Shown here: positions 1-8,802 of the stretch, in pieces
How the letters are laid out: each line of letters opens with the position of its first letter
How positions within the stretch are numbered: position 1 is the first letter of the stretch
Assembly (NCBI RefSeq): GCF_002980575.1
Contig: NZ_PVBS01000002.1
Span: 248,001 to 312,000 of the forward strand
Direction of reading: 5' to 3'
Length of the DNA stretch: 64,000 nucleotides
From: Sphingobacterium gobiense
GTDB taxonomy: Bacteria; Bacteroidota; Bacteroidia; Sphingobacteriales; Sphingobacteriaceae
Notes under the pieces: model-generated
Seen by the model: the letters and a program-made list of their open reading frames with translations, nothing else
Database searches by the model: none
Told to the model about the DNA's origin: nothing
Position numbers and translations under genes: made by a program

Positions 1-124
1 AAAACGGTGAAACTAATCGTGAAAAATATTTATCTTCTACTTTTTTTATTAAAAATTTTATTTTGATCTAGTCCTTTTGTCTTGCTACCTCGTTTATATT
101 ATAGGTAACCAGTAATTATAAACG

Positions 125-1321
125 TTGGAAAAAGGACAACTCATTCATCTCATACAGCAGTATATGGACAATTCCATATCTGACGACAATCTTGTTTTGC
201 TTAAAAACGCGTTGGAGCAGAAAACAGATGAAGATCTTCTATGGGTCTGGGATATCCTTATGGAGTCGTCGGCCGAGACAAAAGGACAAGCCCCAGATTC
301 CGAACATTTATTCCAACGGATTATGTTGGATGAGCGGCTTCAGCCGAATTTTTCTAAAGACACCAAAAAGATTAAAACAACTAAACGTTTAGCCACGCTG
401 GTGGCCGCTGCATGTATCCTTGTCTTTTTAAAGTTTGCAATAGATTTTATAAATGGGCCAGATTCGACGGAGGCAAAACACAGCGTTAAGGATACCATTT
501 CGACTATTAAGCCGGGAGGAAATAAAGCCCGGATTGTTTTGGCCGATGGAACGCAATTAGACTTGGAAGAGTTGAAAAGTGATACCATAATCCAACTGGA
601 GGGCTATTCAGTACATAAGACAGCAGATGGATCCATTACGTACGCAATAACTGGTGAACAAAGGGTGAAAGGCGGCCTATCTAATACCATTATTACCCCA
701 AATGGTGGAGAATATAATGTAACACTATCTGATGGGACAAAAGTAGCGATGAACGCCTCATCCACGCTTCGCTATCCGATCAGTTTCCAGGAGGATGTCC
801 GTCGTGTTGAACTGAAGGGGGAGGCATATTTCGACGTCAGCAAACAAGACAGAGATGGGAAACGGATTCCCTTTATCGTGGAGACGGATCAGCAAATGCT
901 AGAAGTATTGGGTACTGCTTTTAACGTCAATAGCTATGGTGAAACGATTCAAACAACTTTGGTAGAAGGGTCGGTAAAGATCTCTTTCGACAATGGACTA
1001 AGTCATGTTCTAAAGCCCAACCAGCAAGCTGTTTATACACGCGAATCAAAAAATATAGCCATCACCAATGTGGATCCATTTTATGTCATTGCTTGGAAAA
1101 ATGGATCGTTTGCATTCGAAGATGCGTCGATCAATGAGGTTATGGAAAGTGTTGCCAGATGGTATGATGTGGATGTCGTGTTTAAAGATGATTTAAAGGA
1201 TAAGCAGTTTTCCGGTATGATCTCCAGGTTTGAGGATATTGAGAAATTGTTGAAAACGGTCGAGTTAACGGGAGCGGTAAGGTTCAAAATCAATGGAAGG
1301 AGGATTTTGGTTATGAAATAA
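125..1321 (+). CDS. FecR-family anti-sigma factor
   Basis: Inner-membrane anti-sigma factor that would relay the state of the neighbouring SusC receptor to an ECF sigma factor. Residues 1-80 form the cytoplasmic sigma-binding part, one membrane segment spans about 88-108, the periplasmic FecR domain covers about 185-285 and a DUF4974-type domain ends the protein (about 325-396). The start is a TTG: an in-frame stop lies at 119-121 and the next ATG (164) would remove the usual MEK..I..LIQQYM opening seen in the family. The partner sigma gene is not in the window and is expected upstream of base 1. SusC follows after 125 bp. Confidence 0.93.
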   Translation: MEKGQLIHLIQQYMDNSISDDNLVLLKNALEQKTDEDLLWVWDILMESSAETKGQAPDSEHLFQRIMLDERLQPNFSKDTKKIKTTKRLATLVAAACILVFLKFAIDFINGPDSTEAKHSVKDTISTIKPGGNKARIVLADGTQLDLEELKSDTIIQLEGYSVHKTADGSITYAITGEQRVKGGLSNTIITPNGGEYNVTLSDGTKVAMNASSTLRYPISFQEDVRRVELKGEAYFDVSKQDRDGKRIPFIVETDQQMLEVLGTAFNVNSYGETIQTTLVEGSVKISFDNGLSHVLKPNQQAVYTRESKNIAITNVDPFYVIAWKNGSFAFEDASINEVMESVARWYDVDVVFKDDLKDKQFSGMISRFEDIEKLLKTVELTGAVRFKINGRRILVMK

Positions 1322-1348
1322 AAATCAGCAGAATTTGAAGAGCATAAC

Positions 1349-1397
1349 AATCAGGAGCGTTGCGACCGCCCCTGATTAGCCAAGTCCTACGGGCTTG
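1349..1397 (+). promoter_or_regulatory. Tandem hairpins in the susC leader
   Basis: Between fecR and susC there are two adjacent hairpins. The first pairs AATCAGG (1349-1355) with CCTGATT (1371-1377), with an inner GCG/CGC pair around a TTGCGAC loop. The second pairs AAGTCC with GGGCTT at 1382-1396. There is no T-tract after either, so they look more like a structured leader or RNA-stability element than a terminator. The function is inferred. Confidence 0.5.
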
Positions 1398-1446
1398 TCG
1401 ATTGATGTCTTAGCATATAATAGTAAACAACCAATCTTAAATACAA

Positions 1447-4400
1447 ATGTATAAAAATTATGATATACTCACGCCGTTTTGCAGGCGTTTGAAACCTAGA
1501 TTGTTAGTCATGAAACTATCCTTGATCTTAATGCTTGTAAGCACGCTGCAGGTTAGCGCATTTACGTTTGGTCAAAAAGTGACGCTTAGCAGGAAAAATG
1601 CGAAACTAACTACTGTTTTGAAGGATATCCAGAAGCAAAGCGGATATAATATTTTTTACGATAAATCTATCGTTCCGGCAAATGCGTTGGTGGACTTACA
1701 GGTGAACGACACCCATGTCGAGAAAGTTCTCACCGGACTGCTGGAGCAGTTTCATATCGGATATAAACTGGTGGACAAGAACATCATATTGATGCGAGAG
1801 GAAAATTCTGCGTTAGCAGCCAAAGGCGACATGATACGGATTCAGGAAAGAACGGTGAAGGGTAGCGTGGCGAACCGCGCAGGTGAACCGCTCGCGGGAG
1901 TTACTGTTTCGGAGAAAGGAAAGGCCAACAGTACCATGACGGATGAAAGGGGCAATTATATCCTCCGTATAGAAGGCGCCGCCGCGATGCTGCAGTTTTC
2001 GTTTGTCGGATATGAAGATCAGGAAATAAGTCTTGGAAACAGAACGGTGGTCGATGTGGTATTAATAGATCGAACGGATGAACTTGATGAAGTTGTTGTG
2101 GTAGGGTATGGGACAGTACGGAAGGCGGATTTGACCGGAGCCGTAGCGCAGGTAAAGGCTCGAGAGGTAAATGCCTTTCCTAATGCCAGCGCATTGCAGG
2201 CCCTCTCGGGCAGAGCTCCCGGGGTACATATACGCCAGAGTTCGGGTGCCCCTGGTCCCGGTATATCTGTTCGTGTTCGCGGAGGAAATTCTATTCAGGG
2301 AAGTAATGAACCGCTGTATGTTATTGACGGATTTCCCATAGCCGGTTCTAATCCCTCCATCGTTAATACCGCTGATATAGAAAGTATCGAGATTCTCAAG
2401 GATGCATCGGCTACGGCGATATACGGTTCACGTGGTGCCAATGGTGTCGTGATCATTACAACAAAAAAGGGAAAAGAAGGACGTACAGATGTGTCGTTTG
2501 AAACCAGTTACAGTTCGCAGCAACTCATCCGTAAGCTCGATCTCATGAATGCGCAGGAGTATGCACGATTCTACAACGAGCAGGCGACGAACGATAATGT
2601 GACACCTTATTTTAATGAAGAAGAGATAAGCGGATTTGGGGAAGGTTTTGACTGGCAGGATTTTGTCTTTAGGAAGGCCCCGATGACTACGGCTGCGCTT
2701 GGCATAGTTGGCGGAAATGAGAAAACGCGGTTTTCCATCAACGGTAGCTTTTTCGGGCAAGATGGTATCATTCAAGGAAGCAATTACAATCGTTATTCGT
2801 TGCAAAGCAGTATTGATCATAAAATCAACGATAAGATTTCCGTAGAATTGAATACAATCCTCTCGCGTCTGACGACCGAAAGACGAGACAGTGGAGGAGG
2901 CAATCGAGGCAACTCCATGATTGCTGCTGCCATTTCTGCTCCACCGATTCTGACACCCTATAACGAAGATGGTTCCTATCGGATACTGCATACAGCTTAT
3001 CCCTTTCTGGCAACAGATCTGCGCAATCCGATTAACTGGATTAATGAAAGTACCGCACAGACCAAAGCAAACGTAGCATTGATCAATACGGCTGTATCCT
3101 ACCGGATTACCCCCGAACTTATCTTCAAAGTGGCTGGAGGATTGGAGAACCGCGATGACCGTTCGGATAATTATACGACGACCAAATTTTTTGATAGCCC
3201 GGGAATCGCTAATGTATCTTCCACGCAGCAGACCAGCCTGTTGAACGAAAACACTTTAAATTATAACAAAACGTTTAGTGACAAGCATAATCTCGCTGCG
3301 GTAGCGGGGCTTACCTACCAGAATTTTATGACGACGGCTGTAAATGCCGGAGGGACGGATTTTCTTTCTGATATCTATGAGACTTACAATTTGGGCGCAG
3401 CTGGTACGCCAGGCGTTCCCGGGTCAGCGTATACAAAGTCGGCATTAATTTCGCTCTTAGGGCGCGTCAATTATAGCTACGACGACCGTTATCTCGCCAC
3501 GATAAGTTTTCGTCGTGACGGATCCTCGCGCTACTCGCCGGGAAGTAAATGGGGGAATTTTCCCTCAGCAGCGCTTGCGTGGCGTATTTCAAACGAAAAT
3601 TTCATGCGTAATGTTTCGGCCTTTTCAGATCTCAAGTTGCGGGCCAGCTGGGGGCTAACCGGTAGCCAGGCCATTGATCCGTATACTACGCTTAATTTAT
3701 TGGTCCCAGGTAAGACGATATTTGGTAATGAATATTTCAACACGGTCAGTCCGTTAACACGGCTGCCGAACGACTTAACTTGGGAAACTACGGAGCAGTT
3801 TGATCTTGGAGTAGATGTTGGCGTCCTGAATAATAGGGTCTTATTAACCGCGGACTATTACCTGAAGAATACGCGTGATTTGCTGAGTGATGTACGGTTG
3901 CCGGCCTCCATGGGCTATACGACAACGATTCGAAATGTCGGCAAGGTACAAAATAGAGGCGTTGAGTTAGGTGTTGAAGCAAGACCTTTTGAAGGCAGTT
4001 TTACGTGGAATATCAATGCCAATATAGCCTTTAACAAAAACAAAGTAATCAGTCTATACAACGGCGAAGATGTTCTGCGGGATAATATCGGTATGGTCAT
4101 CGTGAGCGATGCTACCGGCATATTGAGGGAGGGGCGACCTGTCGGACAGTTTTGGGGTTACATAGAGGATGGTTACGACGAGAAGGGAGACATTATTTAT
4201 CGTGATGTCAATCAGGACGGTAACATCACATCTGCAGACAAAACATATATTGGAGATGCTAACCCTGATTTTACATATGGCTTTAATTCCGTGATGAATT
4301 ATAAGAATTTCGAATTTTCGTTTTTTCTCCAGGGAACGTATGGAAATGATATTTTCAATGCGAGCTCTATTACGAATACCATGGACTATGGCTTTGGTCT

Positions 4401-4737
4401 GAATATGCCCAAAACAGTGTATGAGCATCATTGGACAGTCAATAATACCGATGCTGACTACCCGCGGATCAGTAGATCGACGCCCGTAAAGGTATCGGAT
4501 CGATTTATAGAGGACGGTTCATTTTTACGACTCAAAAACATATCCTTGGCTTACAACCTACCGCTGCAAGCATGGAATGCGAACAAATTACAGCGGCTGC
4601 AGGTCTATGTGAGCGCACAAAATCTACTTACGCTCACCAATTATTCCTGGTGGGATCCGGAAGTGAATTTTCGACTCGACCATAATAGTTACCCGTCTGC
4701 GAAATCAGTCACCTTTGGTATCCGTGCCGGTTTCTAA
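1447..4737 (+). CDS. SusC/RagA TonB-linked outer-membrane transporter with STN domain
   Basis: TonB-dependent outer-membrane barrel that imports a glycan fragment together with the SusD lipoprotein. The 1096-residue protein has a long n-region signal peptide (hydrophobic about 22-40), an STN domain (about 45-115), a carboxypeptidase-regulatory-like domain (about 130-215), a TonB-box-like stretch DELDEVVVVGYG (about 212-225), the plug (about 230-340) and a barrel ending in aromatic Phe (GIRAGF). The STN domain is the part that normally contacts FecR, so this receptor should also act as the signal input of a sigma/anti-sigma switch. SusD starts 18 bp downstream, so the two are co-transcribed. 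Confidence 0.96.
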   Translation: MYKNYDILTPFCRRLKPRLLVMKLSLILMLVSTLQVSAFTFGQKVTLSRKNAKLTTVLKDIQKQSGYNIFYDKSIVPANALVDLQVNDTHVEKVLTGLLEQFHIGYKLVDKNIILMREENSALAAKGDMIRIQERTVKGSVANRAGEPLAGVTVSEKGKANSTMTDERGNYILRIEGAAAMLQFSFVGYEDQEISLGNRTVVDVVLIDRTDELDEVVVVGYGTVRKADLTGAVAQVKAREVNAFPNASALQALSGRAPGVHIRQSSGAPGPGISVRVRGGNSIQGSNEPLYVIDGFPIAGSNPSIVNTADIESIEILKDASATAIYGSRGANGVVIITTKKGKEGRTDVSFETSYSSQQLIRKLDLMNAQEYARFYNEQATNDNVTPYFNEEEISGFGEGFDWQDFVFRKAPMTTAALGIVGGNEKTRFSINGSFFGQDGIIQGSNYNRYSLQSSIDHKINDKISVELNTILSRLTTERRDSGGGNRGNSMIAAAISAPPILTPYNEDGSYRILHTAYPFLATDLRNPINWINESTAQTKANVALINTAVSYRITPELIFKVAGGLENRDDRSDNYTTTKFFDSPGIANVSSTQQTSLLNENTLNYNKTFSDKHNLAAVAGLTYQNFMTTAVNAGGTDFLSDIYETYNLGAAGTPGVPGSAYTKSALISLLGRVNYSYDDRYLATISFRRDGSSRYSPGSKWGNFPSAALAWRISNENFMRNVSAFSDLKLRASWGLTGSQAIDPYTTLNLLVPGKTIFGNEYFNTVSPLTRLPNDLTWETTEQFDLGVDVGVLNNRVLLTADYYLKNTRDLLSDVRLPASMGYTTTIRNVGKVQNRGVELGVEARPFEGSFTWNINANIAFNKNKVISLYNGEDVLRDNIGMVIVSDATGILREGRPVGQFWGYIEDGYDEKGDIIYRDVNQDGNITSADKTYIGDANPDFTYGFNSVMNYKNFEFSFFLQGTYGNDIFNASSITNTMDYGFGLNMPKTVYEHHWTVNNTDADYPRISRSTPVKVSDRFIEDGSFLRLKNISLAYNLPLQAWNANKLQRLQVYVSAQNLLTLTNYSWWDPEVNFRLDHNSYPSAKSVTFGIRAGF

Positions 4738-4755
4738 CTTTTTACAGTTCATAGG

Positions 4756-6204
4756 ATGAAGAAATTGAAATTAAATACGATGAAGAGATTAATATGCATG
4801 TGGGGTATAGTTGCACTTTTTGTAGCGTGCGAAAGGGCCCTCGAAGAAACGCCCAAGCAAATTGCGGAGGAGAATTTCTATAATACGGCGGAAGAAGTGG
4901 AAGCCGCAGTGAATGCGATTTATAGCCCGTTGCGTAAAGACCTCATGCCGAACTATATTGCTGCGCTGGAGTGTCATTCAGACTGGATGTATGGTCGTGG
5001 CAGTTGGACTCCCCTGAGCAACTACCAGGGGCTGGATGACGCGAACATAACGCGCGTCCAAGGTTTTTGGAACGGTTTCTATCTGGCCATTAGGAACGCA
5101 AATCTGGTTATCTTGAATGTGGTAGAGGGGGAAGCGTTTGCGGAATACGTTGCCGAAGCAAAGTTTTTGCGTGCTTTTTCCTATTTTCAGTTGGTCAGGA
5201 ATTGGGCTGGTGTGCCGTTGCGTACCGAAGAAACAATGGACGTAAAGGATCTTCCACGCAGTACAGAAGAAGAAGTCTATCAGTTAATTCTGGATGATTT
5301 GGCAGCAGCGACGATATCGCTGCCAGAAACTGCAGCGGTTAGTGGCCGTCCTACTAAATGGGCCGCTAAAACACTACTGGCCGATGTGTACTTGCAATTG
5401 GAACGCTATAACGAAGCCGCTGAACTAGCCAACGAAGTTGCCCAATCAGGTTTTAGTTTAGTAAGCGTGAGTAGCCCCGAAGACTACCAATATAAAATTT
5501 TTGGGCCGGATATCACCACAAGCACCGAGGAGATTTTTGCGCTGAAGTACGCACGTCTTCCTGCTCAGGGCAATTACATTTTGTGGATATCCAACCATCC
5601 AAGTACCAAACTGCTCACAGCAGGTGGGACAGGCGCTTATGCCGTCCATGGCGATGCGACCAACGCGAATTATATCGCGTGGAATAACGATGATATCCGC
5701 AAGCAGCTCTGGGACCAGATTAACTTTGGTTTGGGACCAAATACGCTGGTTAGTTCAAAGTATGTGGATCCAGATGCGCTTGATGCGAATACGGCAGGAA
5801 ATGACCTACCCATCTATCGGTTATCAGATGCTTTGCTGATCTTCGCGGAAGCATCTGCAAAAGCTGAAAATACGGTCAACGCCATGGCAATGGAAGCACT
5901 GAACAAGGTGCATCGTAGGGCTTATGGCTATGCGCCGAATACGCCAGCTCCCGTCGATTACGATCCGGCCGATTATGACAGTGACACCTTTGTGGATCTC
6001 GTTATACGGGAACGGGGATATGAATTCATATATGAAGGAAAGCGTTGGTTTGAATTGAAGCGAACCGGAAAATTGGATGAACTTATTCAATATGGCAAGG
6101 GAAAACCGATCGTTCAAAAACATTTACTTTGGCCGATACCTCTTTCTGAGACAAATTATAACCATGCTATTGACCCGGCGACTGATCAAAATCCCGGATA
6201 TTGA
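4756..6204 (+). CDS. SusD/RagB-family glycan-binding lipoprotein
   Basis: Surface lipoprotein lid of the SusCD pair. The N-terminus carries a lipoprotein signal with lipobox-like FVAC (Cys 25 from this start), followed by the family hallmarks: the EENFY.TAEEVEAAVNAIY opening, TPR-like helices around FLRAFSYFQLVR and RPTKWAAKTLLADVYLQL, and the C-terminal RERGYEFIYEGKRWFELKR motif ending in DQNPGY. An internal ATG at 4780 (MKRLICMW) would give a shorter, more standard signal peptide and is equally possible. The cargo cannot be read from sequence. The downstream rhamnosidase-like gene suggests a rhamnose-containing substrate. Confidence 0.95.
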   Translation: MKKLKLNTMKRLICMWGIVALFVACERALEETPKQIAEENFYNTAEEVEAAVNAIYSPLRKDLMPNYIAALECHSDWMYGRGSWTPLSNYQGLDDANITRVQGFWNGFYLAIRNANLVILNVVEGEAFAEYVAEAKFLRAFSYFQLVRNWAGVPLRTEETMDVKDLPRSTEEEVYQLILDDLAAATISLPETAAVSGRPTKWAAKTLLADVYLQLERYNEAAELANEVAQSGFSLVSVSSPEDYQYKIFGPDITTSTEEIFALKYARLPAQGNYILWISNHPSTKLLTAGGTGAYAVHGDATNANYIAWNNDDIRKQLWDQINFGLGPNTLVSSKYVDPDALDANTAGNDLPIYRLSDALLIFAEASAKAENTVNAMAMEALNKVHRRAYGYAPNTPAPVDYDPADYDSDTFVDLVIRERGYEFIYEGKRWFELKRTGKLDELIQYGKGKPIVQKHLLWPIPLSETNYNHAIDPATDQNPGY

Positions 6205-6229
6205 CAACAATCTAGAACCCTTAAAAGGA

Positions 6230-7597
6230 ATGGACAAAATGAAAAGAAGGTCAGCGATAGCCACATTGGGCGCAATCTCTCTAGGATTGACTACACCTCG
6301 GTTACTCAAAGGAGAGGTGCTACAAGGACCACGTATAATCAAAAAGGAAATGCTCACTACCGATATCTTGGTGATCGGTGGCGGCACAGCCGGCGTCGTA
6401 GCTGCGGTGCAGGCCGGAAGGGCGGGAAAGAAAACTATTTTGGTTGAAAACGGAAGTATGTTAGGCGGTACTACCACGACCGGTGGAGTCGCGTTTCCCG
6501 GTATTTTTTTCGCATGGGGCAAGCAGGTTATTGGCGGCATCGGTTGGGAAATGGTGCAGGAAGCCGTTGCATTAAATGACGACAAATTACCTGACTTTTC
6601 CGTTCCTCACGGTCGCCAACATTGGCATCATCAAGTGCGTCTAAATGGTCCGCTTTATGCGATGATGATCGAAGATAAATGTGTGGAGGCAGGTGTGAAC
6701 CTGAGGTTTTACGAAACACCGGTAGAGGTCGTGCAACATAAGGAAGGCTGGAAAGTAACGACGATCGGAAAAGGAACAAAAACGGAGATTTTCTGCAATC
6801 AATTAATTGATTGCACTGGAAACGCATTTGCGGTCTCGCTGGCAGGATTTAACTTGCTGCGGGAGAAAGAGACACAGCCGGGAACGTTGATGTTCCGTAT
6901 TGGTGGATATTCCATAGATCAACTCGATATGAACCGGATTAAGGATGAATTTAACGCTGCGGTAAATCGTGGTGACCTGATTAAAGGCGAGTTTCTAAAT
7001 GTTGAATCTTTGCTTCGTAACGCCGGTGATAATGTGCAACACATCGCGGGCGCTGATGCCACCACGTCTGTATCGCACACTATTGCAAACATCAGCGGGC
7101 GGGCATCGCTGTTTAGAACACTGAAGTTTCTTCGAACGCTGCCAGGTTTAACGGGTTTAAAGGTGTTGGATATGCAGAACGAAACGGCCGTCCGGGAGAC
7201 TTATCGCATTGATAGTATTTACCAGGTTACCCATGAAGATTACGTTATGGGAAGAATTTTTGAAGATGCAGTTTGCTATTCTTACTATCCAATAGACCTT
7301 CACGACGAACAGGGGGTTATTCCCAAGCATCTAGAAGAGGGGCGGGTTGCATCCGTGCCGTTAAGGGCCCTTATACCAAAAGGTAGCCGGAACTTGATCG
7401 TTGCGGGTCGTTGTATCGGGAGTGACCGTTTGGCAAATTCAGCTTTACGTGTCCAGGCTTCCTGTATGGGTATGGGGCAAGCGGCTGCTGCTGCCGCCGT
7501 ATTAGCGCACACGCAAGGTAAAACACCTGCGGAGGTTGCGATGTCGGATCTGAAGAAATTATTGACGGAACACGGCGCTATCGTGCCGGCAGGATAG
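6230..7597 (+). CDS. FAD-dependent oxidoreductase (FAD_oxidored type) with Tat-like signal
   Basis: Flavoprotein with an N-terminal dinucleotide-binding motif (ILVIGGGTAGVVAA) followed by the GGTTTTGGVAFPG segment typical of the FAD_oxidored family. The open frame extends up to 6077 inside susD. I chose ATG 6230, because from there the protein begins MDKMKRRSAIATLGAIS, a twin-arginine-like leader preceding the flavin domain; ATG 6239 is the alternative. Exported flavoproteins of this family are frequent next to SusCD pairs, but their substrates are mostly unknown. Here it probably oxidises a sugar or a glycan-derived group. It follows susD after 25 bp and is followed within 16-22 bp by the next gene, so it belongs to the same operon. 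Confidence 0.85.
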   Translation: MDKMKRRSAIATLGAISLGLTTPRLLKGEVLQGPRIIKKEMLTTDILVIGGGTAGVVAAVQAGRAGKKTILVENGSMLGGTTTTGGVAFPGIFFAWGKQVIGGIGWEMVQEAVALNDDKLPDFSVPHGRQHWHHQVRLNGPLYAMMIEDKCVEAGVNLRFYETPVEVVQHKEGWKVTTIGKGTKTEIFCNQLIDCTGNAFAVSLAGFNLLREKETQPGTLMFRIGGYSIDQLDMNRIKDEFNAAVNRGDLIKGEFLNVESLLRNAGDNVQHIAGADATTSVSHTIANISGRASLFRTLKFLRTLPGLTGLKVLDMQNETAVRETYRIDSIYQVTHEDYVMGRIFEDAVCYSYYPIDLHDEQGVIPKHLEEGRVASVPLRALIPKGSRNLIVAGRCIGSDRLANSALRVQASCMGMGQAAAAAAVLAHTQGKTPAEVAMSDLKKLLTEHGAIVPAG

Positions 7598-7618
7598 TTA
7601 GAAAGATAAGATTTGCTC

Positions 7619-8728
7619 ATGAGGTTTTTAAAACCCATTTTTATTATGCTCCTTGTTTTCTATGGAGTTACTTCGACTTTTAGCCAGCAGCGTCAGGAAG
7701 ACACCATTTGTTATTTCACCACACCCACGTTGCCGCAAAATGTTGCTGATGTCAATAGTATACTCATCGATACAGGAGGGGTTTCAGCCCCAAAAGACAC
7801 CCTTTTTCAATTATTGACTGCAGGGGGCGATCCGATATCGTATTATCGGAAGATAAGCACAGAAGTCTGCTTTGACGGGTCTTGTCGATTGCTTAGGGTA
7901 GACCTCTATTGGAACGTGACGGGTCGATACCTTGGATTTGAATTGTCTCCAAAGGAATTTTTAAGCAAAGCGGAGCATGAACCTTTCAATGAACAGGAGT
8001 ACCAGCAACTGCACGCTATATTGGCCGATAGTCTTTCGCCCATAGGCAATTTCAATTACCAAAATTTAATTCCGCAGAACAGCGCGGCTGAAGGCGTGGA
8101 TGCTGTAACCCGTCCGACATCCAAAGATGTACTGCCATTTGTCGTAAAAGGAGCGGTCTTTACCACCCACAAGATGTGGAACCTCGTTTATGGGCAGGTG
8201 CAGCGGGATGTTGAACACGCAACTGAAGCTGCGCTGAATCCTGGATTTCTACTTGATCTGCTGAATAGCGATGATATCTGGGATAGGTATTGGGCACTGG
8301 ATCGAATGCATATGTTGTCAGACCACCCACTTCAAGTGAAAGATAAGGTCGTTGGTTTTTTATGCGACAGTTCATACAACCTTGTATTACATGCTCTAAC
8401 TGTTTTACCAAAGGAGTGGGGTGAAGATTCCTCCTTCCAGCAGAAATTATGGTTAGCATTTGACTGCGTTCCCGCGGCATTGAAACCAAAGGTGATGGAG
8501 AATCTTGGCACATACAAAAAACTAGACAGATCAATTATGTTGGACATTACCGACCGCTTGCCAACAATGTATGGTCCCGTATTGACTGCTGCACTGCAGT
8601 GTCTACGAAATTATCTCCAGAAAGAGCCGGAAATTCTGCGGCGTGTAATCGCGTTGCAGGATCATAATAATCCATATATAGCTAAGCAAATTAAGAAATT
8701 CCTTCAAGAAGTTCCAACGATTGATTAA
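7619..8728 (+). CDS. Secreted protein with FMN-binding-like segment and helical (HEAT-like) tail
   Basis: I do not recognise a named family with certainty. The protein has a Sec signal (MRFLKPIFIMLLVFYGVTSTFSQ) from ATG 7619 (ATG 7613 is also in frame). A middle section contains LYWNVTGRYLGFEL, then VDAVTRPT and GAVFTTHKMWNLVYG. This arrangement resembles exported FMN-binding domains, where flavin is attached at a Thr/Ser in a DAVSGAT-like motif, but the motif is degenerate. The last 170 residues look like HEAT/armadillo helices (LLDLLNSDDIWDRYWALDRM, ILRRVIALQDHNNPYIAKQIKKFL). Its place directly after the FAD oxidoreductase suggests a redox partner; that is inference. Confidence 0.6.
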   Translation: MRFLKPIFIMLLVFYGVTSTFSQQRQEDTICYFTTPTLPQNVADVNSILIDTGGVSAPKDTLFQLLTAGGDPISYYRKISTEVCFDGSCRLLRVDLYWNVTGRYLGFELSPKEFLSKAEHEPFNEQEYQQLHAILADSLSPIGNFNYQNLIPQNSAAEGVDAVTRPTSKDVLPFVVKGAVFTTHKMWNLVYGQVQRDVEHATEAALNPGFLLDLLNSDDIWDRYWALDRMHMLSDHPLQVKDKVVGFLCDSSYNLVLHALTVLPKEWGEDSSFQQKLWLAFDCVPAALKPKVMENLGTYKKLDRSIMLDITDRLPTMYGPVLTAALQCLRNYLQKEPEILRRVIALQDHNNPYIAKQIKKFLQEVPTID

Positions 8729-8802
8729 TTTGCGAAGGATCAAAGTGAGGATCCAAAAGCAATTAAAATAGTCCAAAATAAACCTGATAAAGAAAACGTA
8801 GT

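Noticed and set aside
2428..2991. 187-residue frame opposite susC
   Set aside because: Shadow of a strongly coding gene. It has no recognisable domain, and the same applies to the many other antisense frames in long genes.
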